NCBI RefSeq assembly: GCF_902809835.1
Contig: NZ_CADDWM010000014.1
Span: 124,001-188,000, forward strand
Length of the DNA: 64,000 bases
Direction: 5' to 3'
Source of the DNA: Agromyces sp. Marseille-P2726
GTDB taxonomy: Bacteria; Actinomycetota; Actinomycetes; Actinomycetales; Microbacteriaceae
Every line of letters starts with the position of its first letter. Positions within the stretch are counted from its first letter, which is position 1. Shown here one piece after another: positions 16,979 to 26,823 of the stretch. Below the pieces are notes generated by a model. That model did not search any database, was not told the DNA's origin, and saw only the letters and a list, made by a program, of their open reading frames with translations. The translations under genes were made by a program, and so were the position numbers.

Positions 16979-17869
16979 ATGCGCGTGCTCGGCTTCGGCG
17001 ACAACATCGTCGACCGCTTCCTCGACCGGGGAATCGACTACCCCGGCGGCAACTGCGTGAACGTCGCGGTGTTCGCGCGCCGGCTGGGTGCCGACGCCGG
17101 ATACCTCGGGGTGTTCGGCAGCGACGAGGCCGGGGCCTTCCTGCGCGACGCGATCGCCGCCGAGGGGGTCGACGTGTCGCGGAGCGTCGTGCGCGAGGGT
17201 GAGAGCGGGGTATCGACGCTGCAGGTGGAGGCGGGCGAGCGCACGTTCCTCGGTTGGAACGGCGGCGGCGTCACGGTGCGATCGCCGCTGGAGCTCGACG
17301 CGGCCCTGCTCGAGTACGCGTCGGGCTTCGACCTCGTGCACTCGAGCGTCTACTCGCGCAGCGAGCCCGAGCTGGCGAAAGTCGCGGGTGGCCCGGCCCT
17401 CGTCTCGTACGACCTGTCGAGCGAAGACGAGTTCCGCAGGCCCGAGTACCTCGATCGGGTGTGCCCGTCTGCCGACCTCGTGCTCCTGTCGTGCTCGCAC
17501 GAGTCCGACGAGGCCACACGGGAACTGCTCGCCGAGGCGATCGCGCGAGGGGCATCCATCGCCCTGGCGACCCGCGGCACCGACGGGGCGATCGTGACCG
17601 ATGGGCGCGCGACCGTGTCGGCCGGCGCCAAGCTCGTCGATGGCGCCGCCACGATCGTCGACACGATGGGCTGCGGCGACGCCTTCCTCGCGGGGTTCAT
17701 CGTCTCGCTGCTCGGGTCGGGCTGGCGGCGTGGTGTGCGCCCCGGGCGGTCGCAGCTTACGGCGGCGCTCGAGGCGGGTGCGGATGCCGCGCACGCGCAA
17801 TGCTTCGTCGAGGGCGCGTTCGGCCGCGGTCGAGCGTCTGGCCGCTTCGTCGCGGCTAGCATGTGGTGA
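16979..17869 (+). CDS. PfkB-family kinase, FrlD-like (copy 2)
   Basis: A 296-residue ribokinase-fold protein. It is the closer of the two kinases to E. coli FrlD, with GFGDNIVDRF at the N-terminus, PGGNCVNVAVFARRLG (residues 22-37) and DTMGCGDAFLAGF near 228-240, where Asp234 would be the catalytic base. The usual TGAGD is MGCGD here. It probably phosphorylates the ketose-amine at carbon 6 for the preceding deglycase. ATG at 16979 follows AGGAG. The C-terminus runs about 25 residues past the usual end and is rich in Ala, Arg and Gly. Confidence 0.85.
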   Translation: MRVLGFGDNIVDRFLDRGIDYPGGNCVNVAVFARRLGADAGYLGVFGSDEAGAFLRDAIAAEGVDVSRSVVREGESGVSTLQVEAGERTFLGWNGGGVTVRSPLELDAALLEYASGFDLVHSSVYSRSEPELAKVAGGPALVSYDLSSEDEFRRPEYLDRVCPSADLVLLSCSHESDEATRELLAEAIARGASIALATRGTDGAIVTDGRATVSAGAKLVDGAATIVDTMGCGDAFLAGFIVSLLGSGWRRGVRPGRSQLTAALEAGADAAHAQCFVEGAFGRGRASGRFVAASMW

Positions 17870-17904
17870 GTCGAGGCGCACGGGTGAAAGGTCGGCACGG
17901 CGGT

Positions 17905-19014
17905 ATGACGACTGAACGCGAGCGGGTCTCGAGTCCACCCACCATCTCCGAGGTTGCCGCAGCCGCCGGCGTGGGCCGGTCGACCGCCGCACGCACCCTC
18001 GGCGGGTACGGGTACGTGAGTCCCGAGCTGCGCGAGCGCGTGCTCGCCGCGGCCGAGCAGATCGGCTACCGGACGAACGCGCTCGCCCGCAGCATGTCGA
18101 CCGGTGTGACCCACACCCTCGGCGTGATCGTCGCCGACATCGGCAACCCGTTCTTCGCCGGCGTCGTGCGCGGTATCTCCGACACGTCGCGCGAGCGGGG
18201 CTTCGACACCATCGTGCTCAGCACGCACGAAGACCTCGGTGAAGAGATCGCCGCGATGAACGTGCTCATCGACAAGCGCGTCGACGGCGTGATCGTCGCA
18301 TCGGCCGCGGTTCAGCGAGCGGATGTCGCGCACATCAACGCCGCGATCGAGCACGGCATCCCCGTAGTGCTCGTCGACCGCGAGGTGTCGCACCTCGACC
18401 TCGACGCGGTCGTCATCGACAACCGGGCAGCCGCCCGCGAGGCGGTGGACTCGCTCATACAGGCCGGACACACGCGCATCGGCTTCGTCTGGGGCCCGTC
18501 GACCGACACCCGGCCCACGACGCGCCGCGACCTGCTCGACGCGGCCGCGAAGAACCTCTGGACCGACGGCGAGCGCCTGCGCGGCTACCTCGACGCGCTC
18601 GACGACGCCGGCATCCGCTTCGACCCCGAGCTCGTCATGGTGGGCGACAAGACCGAGTCGCGGGCCGTCGACGAGGTCGCCCGCATGCTCGCCCTGCCCG
18701 ACCGGCCGACGGCGGTGTTCTGCTCTGAGACCGATGCGATGACCGGCACGCTGCGCGCCGTGCGCGCCGCCGGACTGGCCTACCCGGCCGACATCAGCCT
18801 GATTGGCTTCGACGACAGCTCGTGGGCGGCAGTCATGGATCCGCCGCTCACCATGATCGAGCAGCCGATGCACGAGCTCGGCGAGCAGGCCGCCGCCACG
18901 CTGCTCACCCTCGTCGACGGCGGTTCGACGCCGCGTTCACTGCACACCCTCGACACCCGGCTCATGGAGCGGGCGTCGGTGGCGCCGCCGAGTGGCGACA
19001 TGCCGTTGTCGTAG
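17905..19014 (+). CDS. LacI-family transcriptional regulator (sugar-amine operons)
   Basis: A 369-residue LacI/GalR protein. The helix-turn-helix ISEVAAAAGVGRSTAARTLG and hinge are followed by a sugar-binding domain (HTLGVIVADIGNPFF; SLIGFDDSSW). It is the third gene of the rightward deglycase operon and probably binds the two TGATACCGGTACCA operators, so it would be autoregulated. ATG at 17905 was chosen; GTG codons at 17863 and 17884 are in frame, and the 17884 codon overlaps a possible GAAAGG. Its DNA-binding domain resembles that of the regulator at 2.3 kb, whose operators differ mainly at the third and fourth positions of the half-site. Confidence 0.9.
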   Translation: MTTERERVSSPPTISEVAAAAGVGRSTAARTLGGYGYVSPELRERVLAAAEQIGYRTNALARSMSTGVTHTLGVIVADIGNPFFAGVVRGISDTSRERGFDTIVLSTHEDLGEEIAAMNVLIDKRVDGVIVASAAVQRADVAHINAAIEHGIPVVLVDREVSHLDLDAVVIDNRAAAREAVDSLIQAGHTRIGFVWGPSTDTRPTTRRDLLDAAAKNLWTDGERLRGYLDALDDAGIRFDPELVMVGDKTESRAVDEVARMLALPDRPTAVFCSETDAMTGTLRAVRAAGLAYPADISLIGFDDSSWAAVMDPPLTMIEQPMHELGEQAAATLLTLVDGGSTPRSLHTLDTRLMERASVAPPSGDMPLS

Positions 19015-19229
19015 GCATCGCTGACAGCGGCCGGCCGGGATCCAGGTCCAGCACGTCCCGCCTACTGGGGGCTGCCGGGGGCCACCGAACTGAGGATAAT
19101 TCGGTTCAAACCGGCTGCCCCGCCGGAGATCGAGTTGGCGATGAAGCCGAATCGTGCCCGCACCCTGGTCGTGTCGGGCTCGGCGCCATCCGGCGATGTC
19201 GCACCCGATGTACGAGAAGGGTGATGATC

Positions 19230-20705
19230 ATGAACGCCGAACCGGTCGTCCGGGTGGACATCCGCCGACCCCTGGCCCTGTGCATCGCCGGGCTGTGCGC
19301 CACGGCGACCGTTCTGTTCGCCTCGACGCCCTCGCAGGCCGAGGAGACCGTCGAGCAGCAGATCGAGAAGTCGATCCTCTTGGTGGGCACGACGTACAGC
19401 GGGTACGTCCTGGTGCCCTACGAGGACGGCGAAGAGTGGGAGCAGGTGGAGGCATCCGGCTCGTGCACCGGATGGTTCGCCAGTGACGAGGGCCACATCG
19501 TGACCGCCGGCCACTGCGTGGACCCGGACGAGGGGCGCGTCGCGCTGCTCGAGACGCTGCTCGCGGAGCTCGGCCAGCCAGAGCTCTTCGACGATGCGTA
19601 CGCGACCTGGACGGTCGAGGGCGAGGCGGATGGCTCGGAGGTCGAGCGCACCGTGCAGGTCATCCAACCCGACGAGGTCGATGGCGCGCCGATCACCGGC
19701 AATCCGGTCACGGCACAGGTGGTGGCCTTCCAGCCGTTCGACGAGGGTGATGTCGCCCTGCTGCGCGTCGCCGGCATCTCGGATACGCCCCCGCTCGCCC
19801 TCGCCGAGGAGAATCCCGCCGTGGGCCAGGAGCTGACGGCGATCGGATTCCCCGGATCGGTCAGCAACGTCGTCGACGGCGCACGCATCCGGGCGTCGTT
19901 CAAGTCGGGCACCGCGTCGAGCCAGCAGGTGAGCACATCGGGCGTCGCCGGCACTGAGATCAACGCCGACATCAGCCCCGGGATGTCGGGCGGCCCGACG
20001 GTGGACCCGCAAGGCAGCGTCTACGGCGTGAACAGCTACCTGATCACGGGCGAGGAGCAGAACTTCAACTTCATCACCGACACCGACAACCTCCACTCAT
20101 TCCTCACGAGCAACAACGTGCCGTTCACCGTGAGCGAAGTCGTTGAGGCCGATGCGACCGAAGAGCCCGCGAAGTCCGACGACGCGGCCGCCGCGACCGA
20201 CGTCATGGGCCTGATGACGCCCGTCATGATCGGCATCATCGGAGCGGTGGTCCTCGCCGGCGCCATCGTGCTCGTGGTCGTGCTCCTCCGGCGACGCCAG
20301 CAGCCTCAGGCGGCCGGCGCGCCCGGTGCTGCCGGTCCGGTGGCGGCTCCCGGGGGACCGGTGCAGCCCACGAGTCCGGCTGCGCCGACGGCGCCTGCCG
20401 CCGCTGCGCCGTTTGCTGCGGCACCGCCGGTGGCGGCCCCACCGGCTGCTGCGGCTCCGCCCGCCGCGGCTCCACCGGCAGCTGCACCTCCGGTTGCGGC
20501 TCCACCCGCGGCTGCGCCGGCACCGCCTCCCGCTGCTGCGCCGGCACCTGCGTCCGAGCCATCGTCAGAGACGGTTCCGCCAGCCCCAGCGGCGGCTCCT
20601 GCGACGCAGGCCGCGCCAACTGTCGTCTGCACGAACTGCGGAACGGTGAACAGCGCGCAGGCGCACTTCTGCTCGAACTGCGGCACCCGACTTCCCGAGG
20701 CGTGA
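19230..20705 (+). CDS. Membrane-anchored trypsin-like serine protease with cytoplasmic zinc ribbon
   Basis: A 491-residue protein with four parts. A signal sequence covers about residues 15-38. A chymotrypsin-fold protease domain carries the triad His95 (VTAGHC), Asp174 (GDVALLRV) and Ser253 (SPGMSGGP). One transmembrane helix lies near 328-353. An Ala/Pro tract of about 110 residues leads to a C-terminal zinc ribbon (CTNCG...CSNCG). The protease faces outside and the zinc ribbon lies inside, an unusual pairing. ATG at 19230 sits 9 nt after GAGAAGG; GTG/ATG at 19221 and 19224 are alternatives. It may be a surface quality-control or signalling protease. The next gene is convergent. Confidence 0.85.
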   Translation: MNAEPVVRVDIRRPLALCIAGLCATATVLFASTPSQAEETVEQQIEKSILLVGTTYSGYVLVPYEDGEEWEQVEASGSCTGWFASDEGHIVTAGHCVDPDEGRVALLETLLAELGQPELFDDAYATWTVEGEADGSEVERTVQVIQPDEVDGAPITGNPVTAQVVAFQPFDEGDVALLRVAGISDTPPLALAEENPAVGQELTAIGFPGSVSNVVDGARIRASFKSGTASSQQVSTSGVAGTEINADISPGMSGGPTVDPQGSVYGVNSYLITGEEQNFNFITDTDNLHSFLTSNNVPFTVSEVVEADATEEPAKSDDAAAATDVMGLMTPVMIGIIGAVVLAGAIVLVVVLLRRRQQPQAAGAPGAAGPVAAPGGPVQPTSPAAPTAPAAAAPFAAAPPVAAPPAAAAPPAAAPPAAAPPVAAPPAAAPAPPPAAAPAPASEPSSETVPPAPAAAPATQAAPTVVCTNCGTVNSAQAHFCSNCGTRLPEA

Positions 20706-20737
20706 GCTGAGCTCGAGCGACCGTCCGTGCGTCGGCG

Positions 20738-21988
20738 CTACGGCCCGTTCGTGAACGTCGCGCTCGGGTAGAGCAAGCTCGGCGCCACCTGGAGCGTGAG
20801 CGCGCTCGCGTCGTCGAGCGACCAGGCGGCCCGCCAGCTCACCGATTCTCCCGGAGCGAGCGTGGCGGCCGGCGGGAAGCCCACGTCGTCACCCGGCCCG
20901 AACACATCGGTGCCGACATCGAAGATCTGGCTCACGTCCTGATCGCCCGACGAGAGCGTTGGAAGCGGCAGCGGCTGCAGGTCCGCCGCCGAGTTGTTCG
21001 TGATCGTCAGCGTGAACACGACGTTGCTCGCGTGCGTTGCGCCGACGGAGAAATCGCTCGGCGTGTACGGCTCGGGCGCTGACACGGTGAGCGCGACGCC
21101 GTCGTCCCAGGTCATCGTGTCGCCGAAGGCGAGCGACCCCTCGACCTGCCCCTCGGGTTGCTCGGGCGCAGGCGGCGCGCCCGGGTCCTCGGGCGCCGGC
21201 TGCGGGAACACCGGCACGTCGGGCAGCGTGTCGTCGATCTCGTCGAACACCGTGCCGAGCGACCCGATGAGGAACGTGACGAACATCACGACGCCGACGA
21301 TCGCGGCGATGATCGACACGACGAGTGCGGTGACCGCCGCCCACTTCGCGCCGCGAAGGAACAGCCCGATGATCGAGAGCACGAACGCGACGGGCACGAG
21401 GATCCACGCGAACCCGCTCGTCGCGGGGATGAACGTGATCACGAGCCCGAGGATCGCGAGCAGCAGCGCAATGACGCCCACGATGTTCGGCCCGGGGTTC
21501 GAAGGCTCGGTGAACGGATGCCCCGGCAGCGCCGCCGGGGGAGGTGCGACGTAGGTCCCCGGCGCCGCGTACGGGTTCGCGCCGACGGCCGAGTATGGTG
21601 TGGTCGCTGCAGTCGGGGCGGATGCCGCGTACGGCACGGTCGGCGCCGGCGGCGTGAGGGGCGTGGTGGCCATCGTCGGGGCCACGTACGGTGTGGTTGC
21701 TGCGGTCGGGGCGGATGCCGCGTACGGCGCGGTGGGCGCCGCGTCGCCGTCGCCATAGGCCGAGCTCGCGGCATCCGAGCCCCTCGACCCCCACACGAAC
21801 GGGATCGTCGGATTGTCGTCCCCGGTCGCCAACACGTGGGTGGTCGTCGCGTCAGGATCGAGCGGCGTCAACGGCGCCGTCTCGGCCGCGGGCGCCACGT
21901 ACTGCGTCCAGGCGTCGCCGTCCCAGTACCGCCGTCCGCCGAACCCGTCTTCGTACCACCCCGCGGGCGCCCGCGTCGGGTCGCTCAT
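20738..21988 (-). CDS. DUF2510 membrane protein with C-terminal DUF4352-like domain
   Basis: A 416-residue protein. The N-terminal DUF2510 motif (PAGWYEDGFGGRRYWDGDAWTQY) is followed by a low-complexity Ala/Pro/Thr stretch with two near-copies of the peptide PYAASAPTAATTPY. Two or three transmembrane helices lie near residues 170-240. A C-terminal extracellular domain of about 140 residues follows, resembling DUF4352 (VVFTLTITNNSAADLQPLPLP). No catalytic residues are evident. Such proteins are common in Actinobacteria with no settled function. ATG has only a weak ribosome-binding site. Confidence 0.8.
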   Translation of the reverse strand: MSDPTRAPAGWYEDGFGGRRYWDGDAWTQYVAPAAETAPLTPLDPDATTTHVLATGDDNPTIPFVWGSRGSDAASSAYGDGDAAPTAPYAASAPTAATTPYVAPTMATTPLTPPAPTVPYAASAPTAATTPYSAVGANPYAAPGTYVAPPPAALPGHPFTEPSNPGPNIVGVIALLLAILGLVITFIPATSGFAWILVPVAFVLSIIGLFLRGAKWAAVTALVVSIIAAIVGVVMFVTFLIGSLGTVFDEIDDTLPDVPVFPQPAPEDPGAPPAPEQPEGQVEGSLAFGDTMTWDDGVALTVSAPEPYTPSDFSVGATHASNVVFTLTITNNSAADLQPLPLPTLSSGDQDVSQIFDVGTDVFGPGDDVGFPPAATLAPGESVSWRAAWSLDDASALTLQVAPSLLYPSATFTNGP

Positions 21989-22191
21989 ACTTCGATGGTG
22001 ACAGAGCGGATGCCGCGCCGGAACTCGTTGACCGAATCGTGATCAGTCGGCCCGCCCCGCCACCCGCGCGCTGCGGCCCACGCGCGTCGCGATCCGAGTA
22101 CGCTCTTGGCGCAGTGCCGCATCGGTGCGGCGCGCGCTCGCCGCTGCGCAGGTCAGAGGTCGGCGGCGATGGTCGTGACGAGGAGGCGGAG

Positions 22192-22623
22192 ATGGTCCCC
22201 GAGATCAACTACTGGGCGGTGTTGTTGGCGACGGCATCGAGCATGCTCGTCGGCTCGGTCTGGTACGCGCGAGGCGTGTTCGGAACCCGCTGGGCGAAGC
22301 TCGCGAACGTCGACATGGATCGCCCCGGCGCGAGTGCCGTGATGCCGATCATCGTGACGGTGCTCGTGAGCTTCGTGACGGCGTGGGTGCTCGCGGGCGC
22401 GTCGACGATCGCGTGGCACTTCTACGGCGGCAGCTACCTGTGGGGCGCGCTGCTCACCGCGGTGATCCTGTGGGCGGGCTTCACGGCGGCGCGGTTCATC
22501 ACGCACGACGTGTTCGAGGGTCGCCCATCGTCGCTGACCGTGCTCAACATCGCCCACGAGCTCGTGACGGTGGTCATCATGGGCATCATCATCGGCGTCT
22601 GGCCGCCGGCCGGCACGGCCTGA
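22192..22623 (+). CDS. DUF1761 small membrane protein
   Basis: A 143-residue protein with four hydrophobic helices. The family signature opens it (INYWAVLLATASSMLVGSVWYARGVFGTRWAKL), and ITHDVFEGRP and a final helix ending GVWPPAG follow. DUF1761 proteins are uncharacterised inner-membrane proteins. ATG at 22192 was chosen because GAGGAGG lies about 7 nt upstream and the family normally starts here; the longer upstream frame is antisense of the DUF2510 gene. Confidence 0.85.
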   Translation: MVPEINYWAVLLATASSMLVGSVWYARGVFGTRWAKLANVDMDRPGASAVMPIIVTVLVSFVTAWVLAGASTIAWHFYGGSYLWGALLTAVILWAGFTAARFITHDVFEGRPSSLTVLNIAHELVTVVIMGIIIGVWPPAGTA

Positions 22624-22762
22624 GCGGATGCCACGACTCGAGCACCGCGATTCGCTGAGTCTGCTCAGGTGCCAGCGGGCGTGAACTAGAGTCGCGGTGC
22701 TACTTCGTCGGAGAATGGGGCTCTCCCGGCAGCAGGCCCGGAGTCGCGACGTATCATGAACC

Positions 22763-24045
22763 ATGGCCGGGTTCTGGGTCAGGCACCGACGCGGTGTACA
22801 GGAGCTCGAGGGCCGTGACGCCGATGTGGCGAAGCTGGCCGGATCGGCCTTGGTCGCCGCCGACGAACGCCTCCGTCTCGCCGCCGAGGAGTTCGCCTTC
22901 GCCGAGGCGGAGCTCGGATCCGAAGCGAACGTAGCCTCGGCTGAGGCGATCCTCGCGGCACGGGGGCTCCTGGGCGAGGCGTTCCGATTGAACCGGGCGA
23001 ATCGCGACGCGATCCATGGCACCTCCCAAGAGGTACAGGCCCGCAATGATCGCATCGTCGTGCTGTGCCAGCAGGCCGAGAGCGTGCTCGACGGGCACAT
23101 CGCCAGGCTCGCCGACGTGATCACTCGAGCCCGCCATGCTCCCGAGGTGATCACCGGCGTGCGAGCCGACGTCGAGCACCTGCGCTCTCGCGTCCCGCAG
23201 GCCCGCGACATCATCGATCAGCTGGCCGTTCGCTATGCGCGCTCGGCGCTCACCCCGGTGGAGTCCAATCCCGCGGAGGCCGAGCAGCTGCTCGGATTCG
23301 CCGAGCAGAGCGTGCGCGTGGCCGAGCGGCGTCGTGATGGTGGACATCGCGAGCAGGCAAACGTCGCGCTCGCGGCATCCGTCGACTCGGTGCGTCGTGC
23401 CGCGGCCCTGCTCGACGCGGTGGAGGCGTTCGAGGTGGAGGCGCTGCGAGCGGAGACCATGCTGGCGGCGGTGGTCGAGGAGTCCTGCCGCGATCTCGAG
23501 ATCGCGCTCACGGAGCCCAGCCCAATGGCGTCGCGGACGCGATCGTCGGGCTGCGGGCGGCGCTCATGGACCTTCCACCGGTTGGTGTGAACATCGACCC
23601 GTTCGCCCACCTGAACCGGCTGCGCGAGGCACGGGCGAGGCTGGATGCCGCGATTGCGGCGGCCCGCGAGCGCGCTGCGCGCCCGGTCGTGCTCCTCGAC
23701 CACGTGCGCCGTGCGATCACGCGCGCGGACCGGGAGCTCGAGGTCGCCCGCGATGCCATCGCTCGCCACCCCGGACGGATCGGCATCGAGGCGTTCACAT
23801 GCCTCGCACAGTCCGAGCGGATTCGGGCCGACCTGCGCCACTATCTCGGCGGCTACATGGCGACGACGACCACGATGATGGACCTGGACCTGGACCGACG
23901 GGCGCAGGTGATCACGATGGCCGAGCGAGTCGCGAGTCTCGCAAGCGAAACCGTGAGCCTGGCGCGGCGCGACATCGAGGCATCCCGGCGCAACGGTCTG
24001 AAGCAGCGGGTCGGCGCCGACACGCATCTCGGCTCAATCCCGTAG
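22763..24045 (+). pseudogene. Frameshifted coiled-coil protein related to TPM-domain proteins (copy A)
   Basis: The first frame (22763-23590) encodes an alanine- and glutamate-rich helical protein that leaves its homology after ...LEIALTEPS. The matching continuation (PNGVADAIVGLRAALMDLPPVGVN...) runs in another frame to 24045. Comparison with copy B places a one-base deletion near 23519-23521. Both copies resemble only the long C-terminal coiled-coil part of actinobacterial TPM-domain secreted proteins; the signal peptide and TPM domain are absent. The frame break may be real decay or a sequencing error. If the frame were intact the product would be about 427 residues. Confidence 0.7.
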
Positions 24046-24143
24046 GCAGTGCACGGATGCCGCGATCAGGGTCTGCGGGATCCGTGCAGCCTCCTAGTTC
24101 ACCGGGTTGAACGGAAGCGCGACGGTGCGAAGTCCCGGGTTGA

Positions 24144-25496
24144 GCGCAGCAACGCGGCACGAACTCGTCGAGCAAGCGCGAAGAAGAGCAGCAACTCCAG
24201 GCGCAGGACGCCGACCTGGCGAAGCGGGCCGGAACCGCCCTGGTCGCCGCCGACGAGCGCATCCGCGTCACCACCGACGAACTCGCGTTCGCCGAGGCCG
24301 AGCTCGGTCCCGACGCGACCGCCGACCTTCGCGAGGGACTCGCTGCGGTGCGCACGCATCTGGGCGAGGCCTTCCGGCTGAACCAGCTCAACTACGACGA
24401 GATCCCCGACACCCCCGAGGAGCTGCGCACCCGCAACGCCCGCATCGTCCAGCTGTGCGACTGGGCCGAGGACGTGCTCGATGAGCGCACCTCCGCCCTC
24501 GCCGAGAAGATCGCCCGCGCACGGCGTGCTCCCGAGATCATCGCCGGCGTGCGAGGGGATGTCGCACTGCTGCGCGCCCGCACCCCGCAGGCCCGCGACA
24601 CCATCGAACGACTCGCCGCCCGCTACTCGCCCGAGGCGCTCGCTCAGGTGCAGTCCAACCCCGGAGAGGCCGAGCAGCTGCTCGGATTCGCCGAGCACAG
24701 TGCCGGTGTCGCCGAGCGCCGGCGTGAGGCCGGGCAGCGCGAGCAGGCGAATCTTGCGCTCGAAGCATCCGCTGAATCGGTGCGACGAGCGGCGGCCCTG
24801 CTGGATGCAGTCGAGAACTTCGAGGTCGAGGCGCTACGGGCCGAGTCCACGCTGGCGGCGATCGTCGAGGACTCCCGCGGCGACATCGTCGTCGCGCTCA
24901 AGGAGCCGCACTCGCCCGGCGTCGAGCAGGCGGTCGACGAGCTGCAGGCGGCACTCGCCTCCCTGCCGACGGCCGGCGTCAACACCGACCCGTTCACCCA
25001 GCTCGACCGGTTGCGAGAGGCGAATTCAGGGTTGGATGCCGCGATCGCCGCTGCTCGCGAGCGGGCGGCGCGCCCGATCCCACCGCTCGAGCACGTGCGC
25101 CACGCCATCGACGACGCCGACCGCCAGCTGGCCGTTGCCCGCGACGTCATCGCTGGCCACCGCGGCTGGATCGGCGCCGACGCCCGCACCCGACTGGCCG
25201 AGTCCGAGCGCATCCGGATCGACCTCGACCACTTCCTCGGCCGGTCGGCGGCGACGGCCACGGTGATCGACGAGGACCACCGCGAACAGGCGATGGCGAT
25301 GGCCCGCCGTGTGGCGTATCTCGCCGCCGAAGCCCTGCACCTCGCTCGGCGCGACATCGACTCGTCCCGCCCGCAGGATCCCTGGGGCGGCGGCCCGGGC
25401 TGGGGCGGCGGCCGCCGCGGCGGCGGCGGCGACATGATGGGCGGCATCCTCGGCGGGCTCGTGATCGGGAGCGTGCTCGACGGGATCTTCGACTGA
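24144..25496 (+). pseudogene. 5'-truncated coiled-coil protein related to TPM-domain proteins (copy B)
   Basis: A frame homologous to copy A is open from just after a TGA at 24141-24143 to 25496. No ATG, GTG or TTG occurs before GTG at 24348, so the first 60-70 homologous residues (EEQQLQAQDADLAKRAGTALVAADERIR...) lack a start. Translation from 24348 would give 382 residues. The C-terminus ends in a Gly/Trp/Arg stretch and the hydrophobic MMGGILGGLVIGSVLDGIF, as in TPM-domain proteins. Copy A has lost this tail. The pair is a tandem duplication in which both members are damaged; a short expressed form of this copy remains possible. Confidence 0.6.
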
Positions 25497-25985
25497 CCGA
25501 CTCGGATTCTGTCCACGCCTGGGTGGGCGGGCACTGACGCGGGTTGCCCACTTCTCGCTGGCCGACGCGTCACGCTCAGCGCCGGTTGATGAGGCGAGCG
25601 CAGCGTTCCGATCGCGCTTTGGCCGACCCCATCCCAAGTTCGCACAGCTGCATACTCTCCGGCGCACAGAAGGCCGGCGGCACGATGAGTCCGGCCACAG
25701 CCTGTTCCTGGCGTGAGGGTCTCGTCTACATGGTGCGCATGCCGTGGCTGCCCGGCACACCGACTTCGCATCGCATCCGATTTTCCTGACCTGGCCATTC
25801 AAGGTGCTCGTGTCGTTCGTGATCAAGATCGTCGAGCCGGCCGCCTCAAGCAGCAGACGCTAACCTGTGGGCGTTCGGCATTGGTGGCGTGGTGGGGCCG
25901 ACAGGCACTACTTCGCTGCAGATACCGCGGCGCCACCTGACCGCGATGAATCTGCTCGGGGAGTTCCGACGCCTTCCGCGTCGAC
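25497..25985. other. 489-bp stretch with no recognisable gene
   Basis: This lies between the damaged coiled-coil copy B and the Vsr gene. Short frames exist but none has a convincing start, ribosome-binding site or family motif. The base composition drops toward the right end. It is probably the left junction of the restriction-modification island, but no direct repeat or attachment site was identified. Confidence 0.4.
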
Positions 25986-26438
25986 TCATTGCTTATCGGG
26001 ACTGCGGATTGTCATTTGGATCTTGTCAGCGACGGCTGCCGCACCTTCGTGCTCCCAGAACCGCAACACGAGCCAGCCGCAAGCTTCCAGTTTGATGTTG
26101 GTGTCAATGTCGCGCGCTATATTCGCGGCGATCTTGTTTGGCCAGTAGTCAACATTGTGTTTGAACGCCACTCGCCCATGTTGGGGGCAGCCGTGCCAGA
26201 AGCAACCGTCGATGAAGACGGCCACTTTGGCCTTCGTGAAGACGATGTCCGCCTTCCGCCGCAAGTCGGGATCGGGTGCGATGGACACTCGAAAGCGAAG
26301 TCCGCGGCTGTGGAGGACTCGTCGCACGGCGAGCTCTGGCTGCGTGTCTCGCGCCCGTATCGCCTGCATGTTGCGTCGGCGGCCAGGCGAGGACGCCCAG
26401 GAGTCCGCTGCACGCGTGTTACCCATGGTTCTGAGCAT
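25986..26438 (-). CDS. vsr: Very short patch repair endonuclease
   Basis: A 150-residue Vsr-family nuclease. It has the family opening SWASSPGRRRNMQAIRARDTQPELAVRRVLHSRGLRFRV, the metal-binding aspartate in ADIVF, the motif VAVFIDGCFWHGCPQHG and the closing WLVLRFWEHE. Vsr nicks beside T in T:G mismatches that arise when 5-methylcytosine deaminates. The divergent C5-cytosine methylase next to it is the natural source of those lesions. ATG at 26438 has GAGGAG 7 nt upstream; ATG at 26426 is an alternative. Confidence 0.93.
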   Translation of the reverse strand: MLRTMGNTRAADSWASSPGRRRNMQAIRARDTQPELAVRRVLHSRGLRFRVSIAPDPDLRRKADIVFTKAKVAVFIDGCFWHGCPQHGRVAFKHNVDYWPNKIAANIARDIDTNIKLEACGWLVLRFWEHEGAAAVADKIQMTIRSPDKQ

Positions 26439-26823
26439 AGGCGCGCTCCTCTGCGCAGCCGCCATTCCGCCCGAACTCGCTGCCAAACTGATCTGTGGAC
26501 CCAAGCGCCGCGGCGCATTGGGGACGGATTGCCTGCCCGAGAGCCGGTGGCAGTGCTGGATTAGAGCCGACGCTAGGGGTGGTGGCCATTTGCTATGAGA
26601 TCCACGATGGTGCCCGTGCAGTCGATCTCAGCGTCCCGCCTCTCCTCGAATGCCGTGGCACGAGACACGTACTCGCGGATCCAGAGTCTTCGTCGGGCTG
26701 ACCGACCCAGCGTCGTCAACGAGCAGCGTGTTTCGCTCCGGCCTCCAGGGATTCTGGGAGGCTGTCTCGCGACGCTCGCGGTGCCATCCCTCTCGAGTCA
26801 GTGGATGCTGGCATGCTTCAAGG
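26439..26823. other. 385-bp divergent intergenic region, vsr to cytosine methylase
   Basis: It contains no convincing gene. An in-frame ATG for the methylase exists at 26650 but the residues before 26824 do not look like methylase sequence. The region must hold promoters for both directions; no clear -35/-10 pair stands out. Confidence 0.4.

Noticed and set aside
22763..24045. Programmed ribosomal frameshift in copy A
   Set aside because: No slippery heptamer or strong downstream stem was found at the break, and the paralogue copy has no such feature; deletion or sequencing error is simpler.
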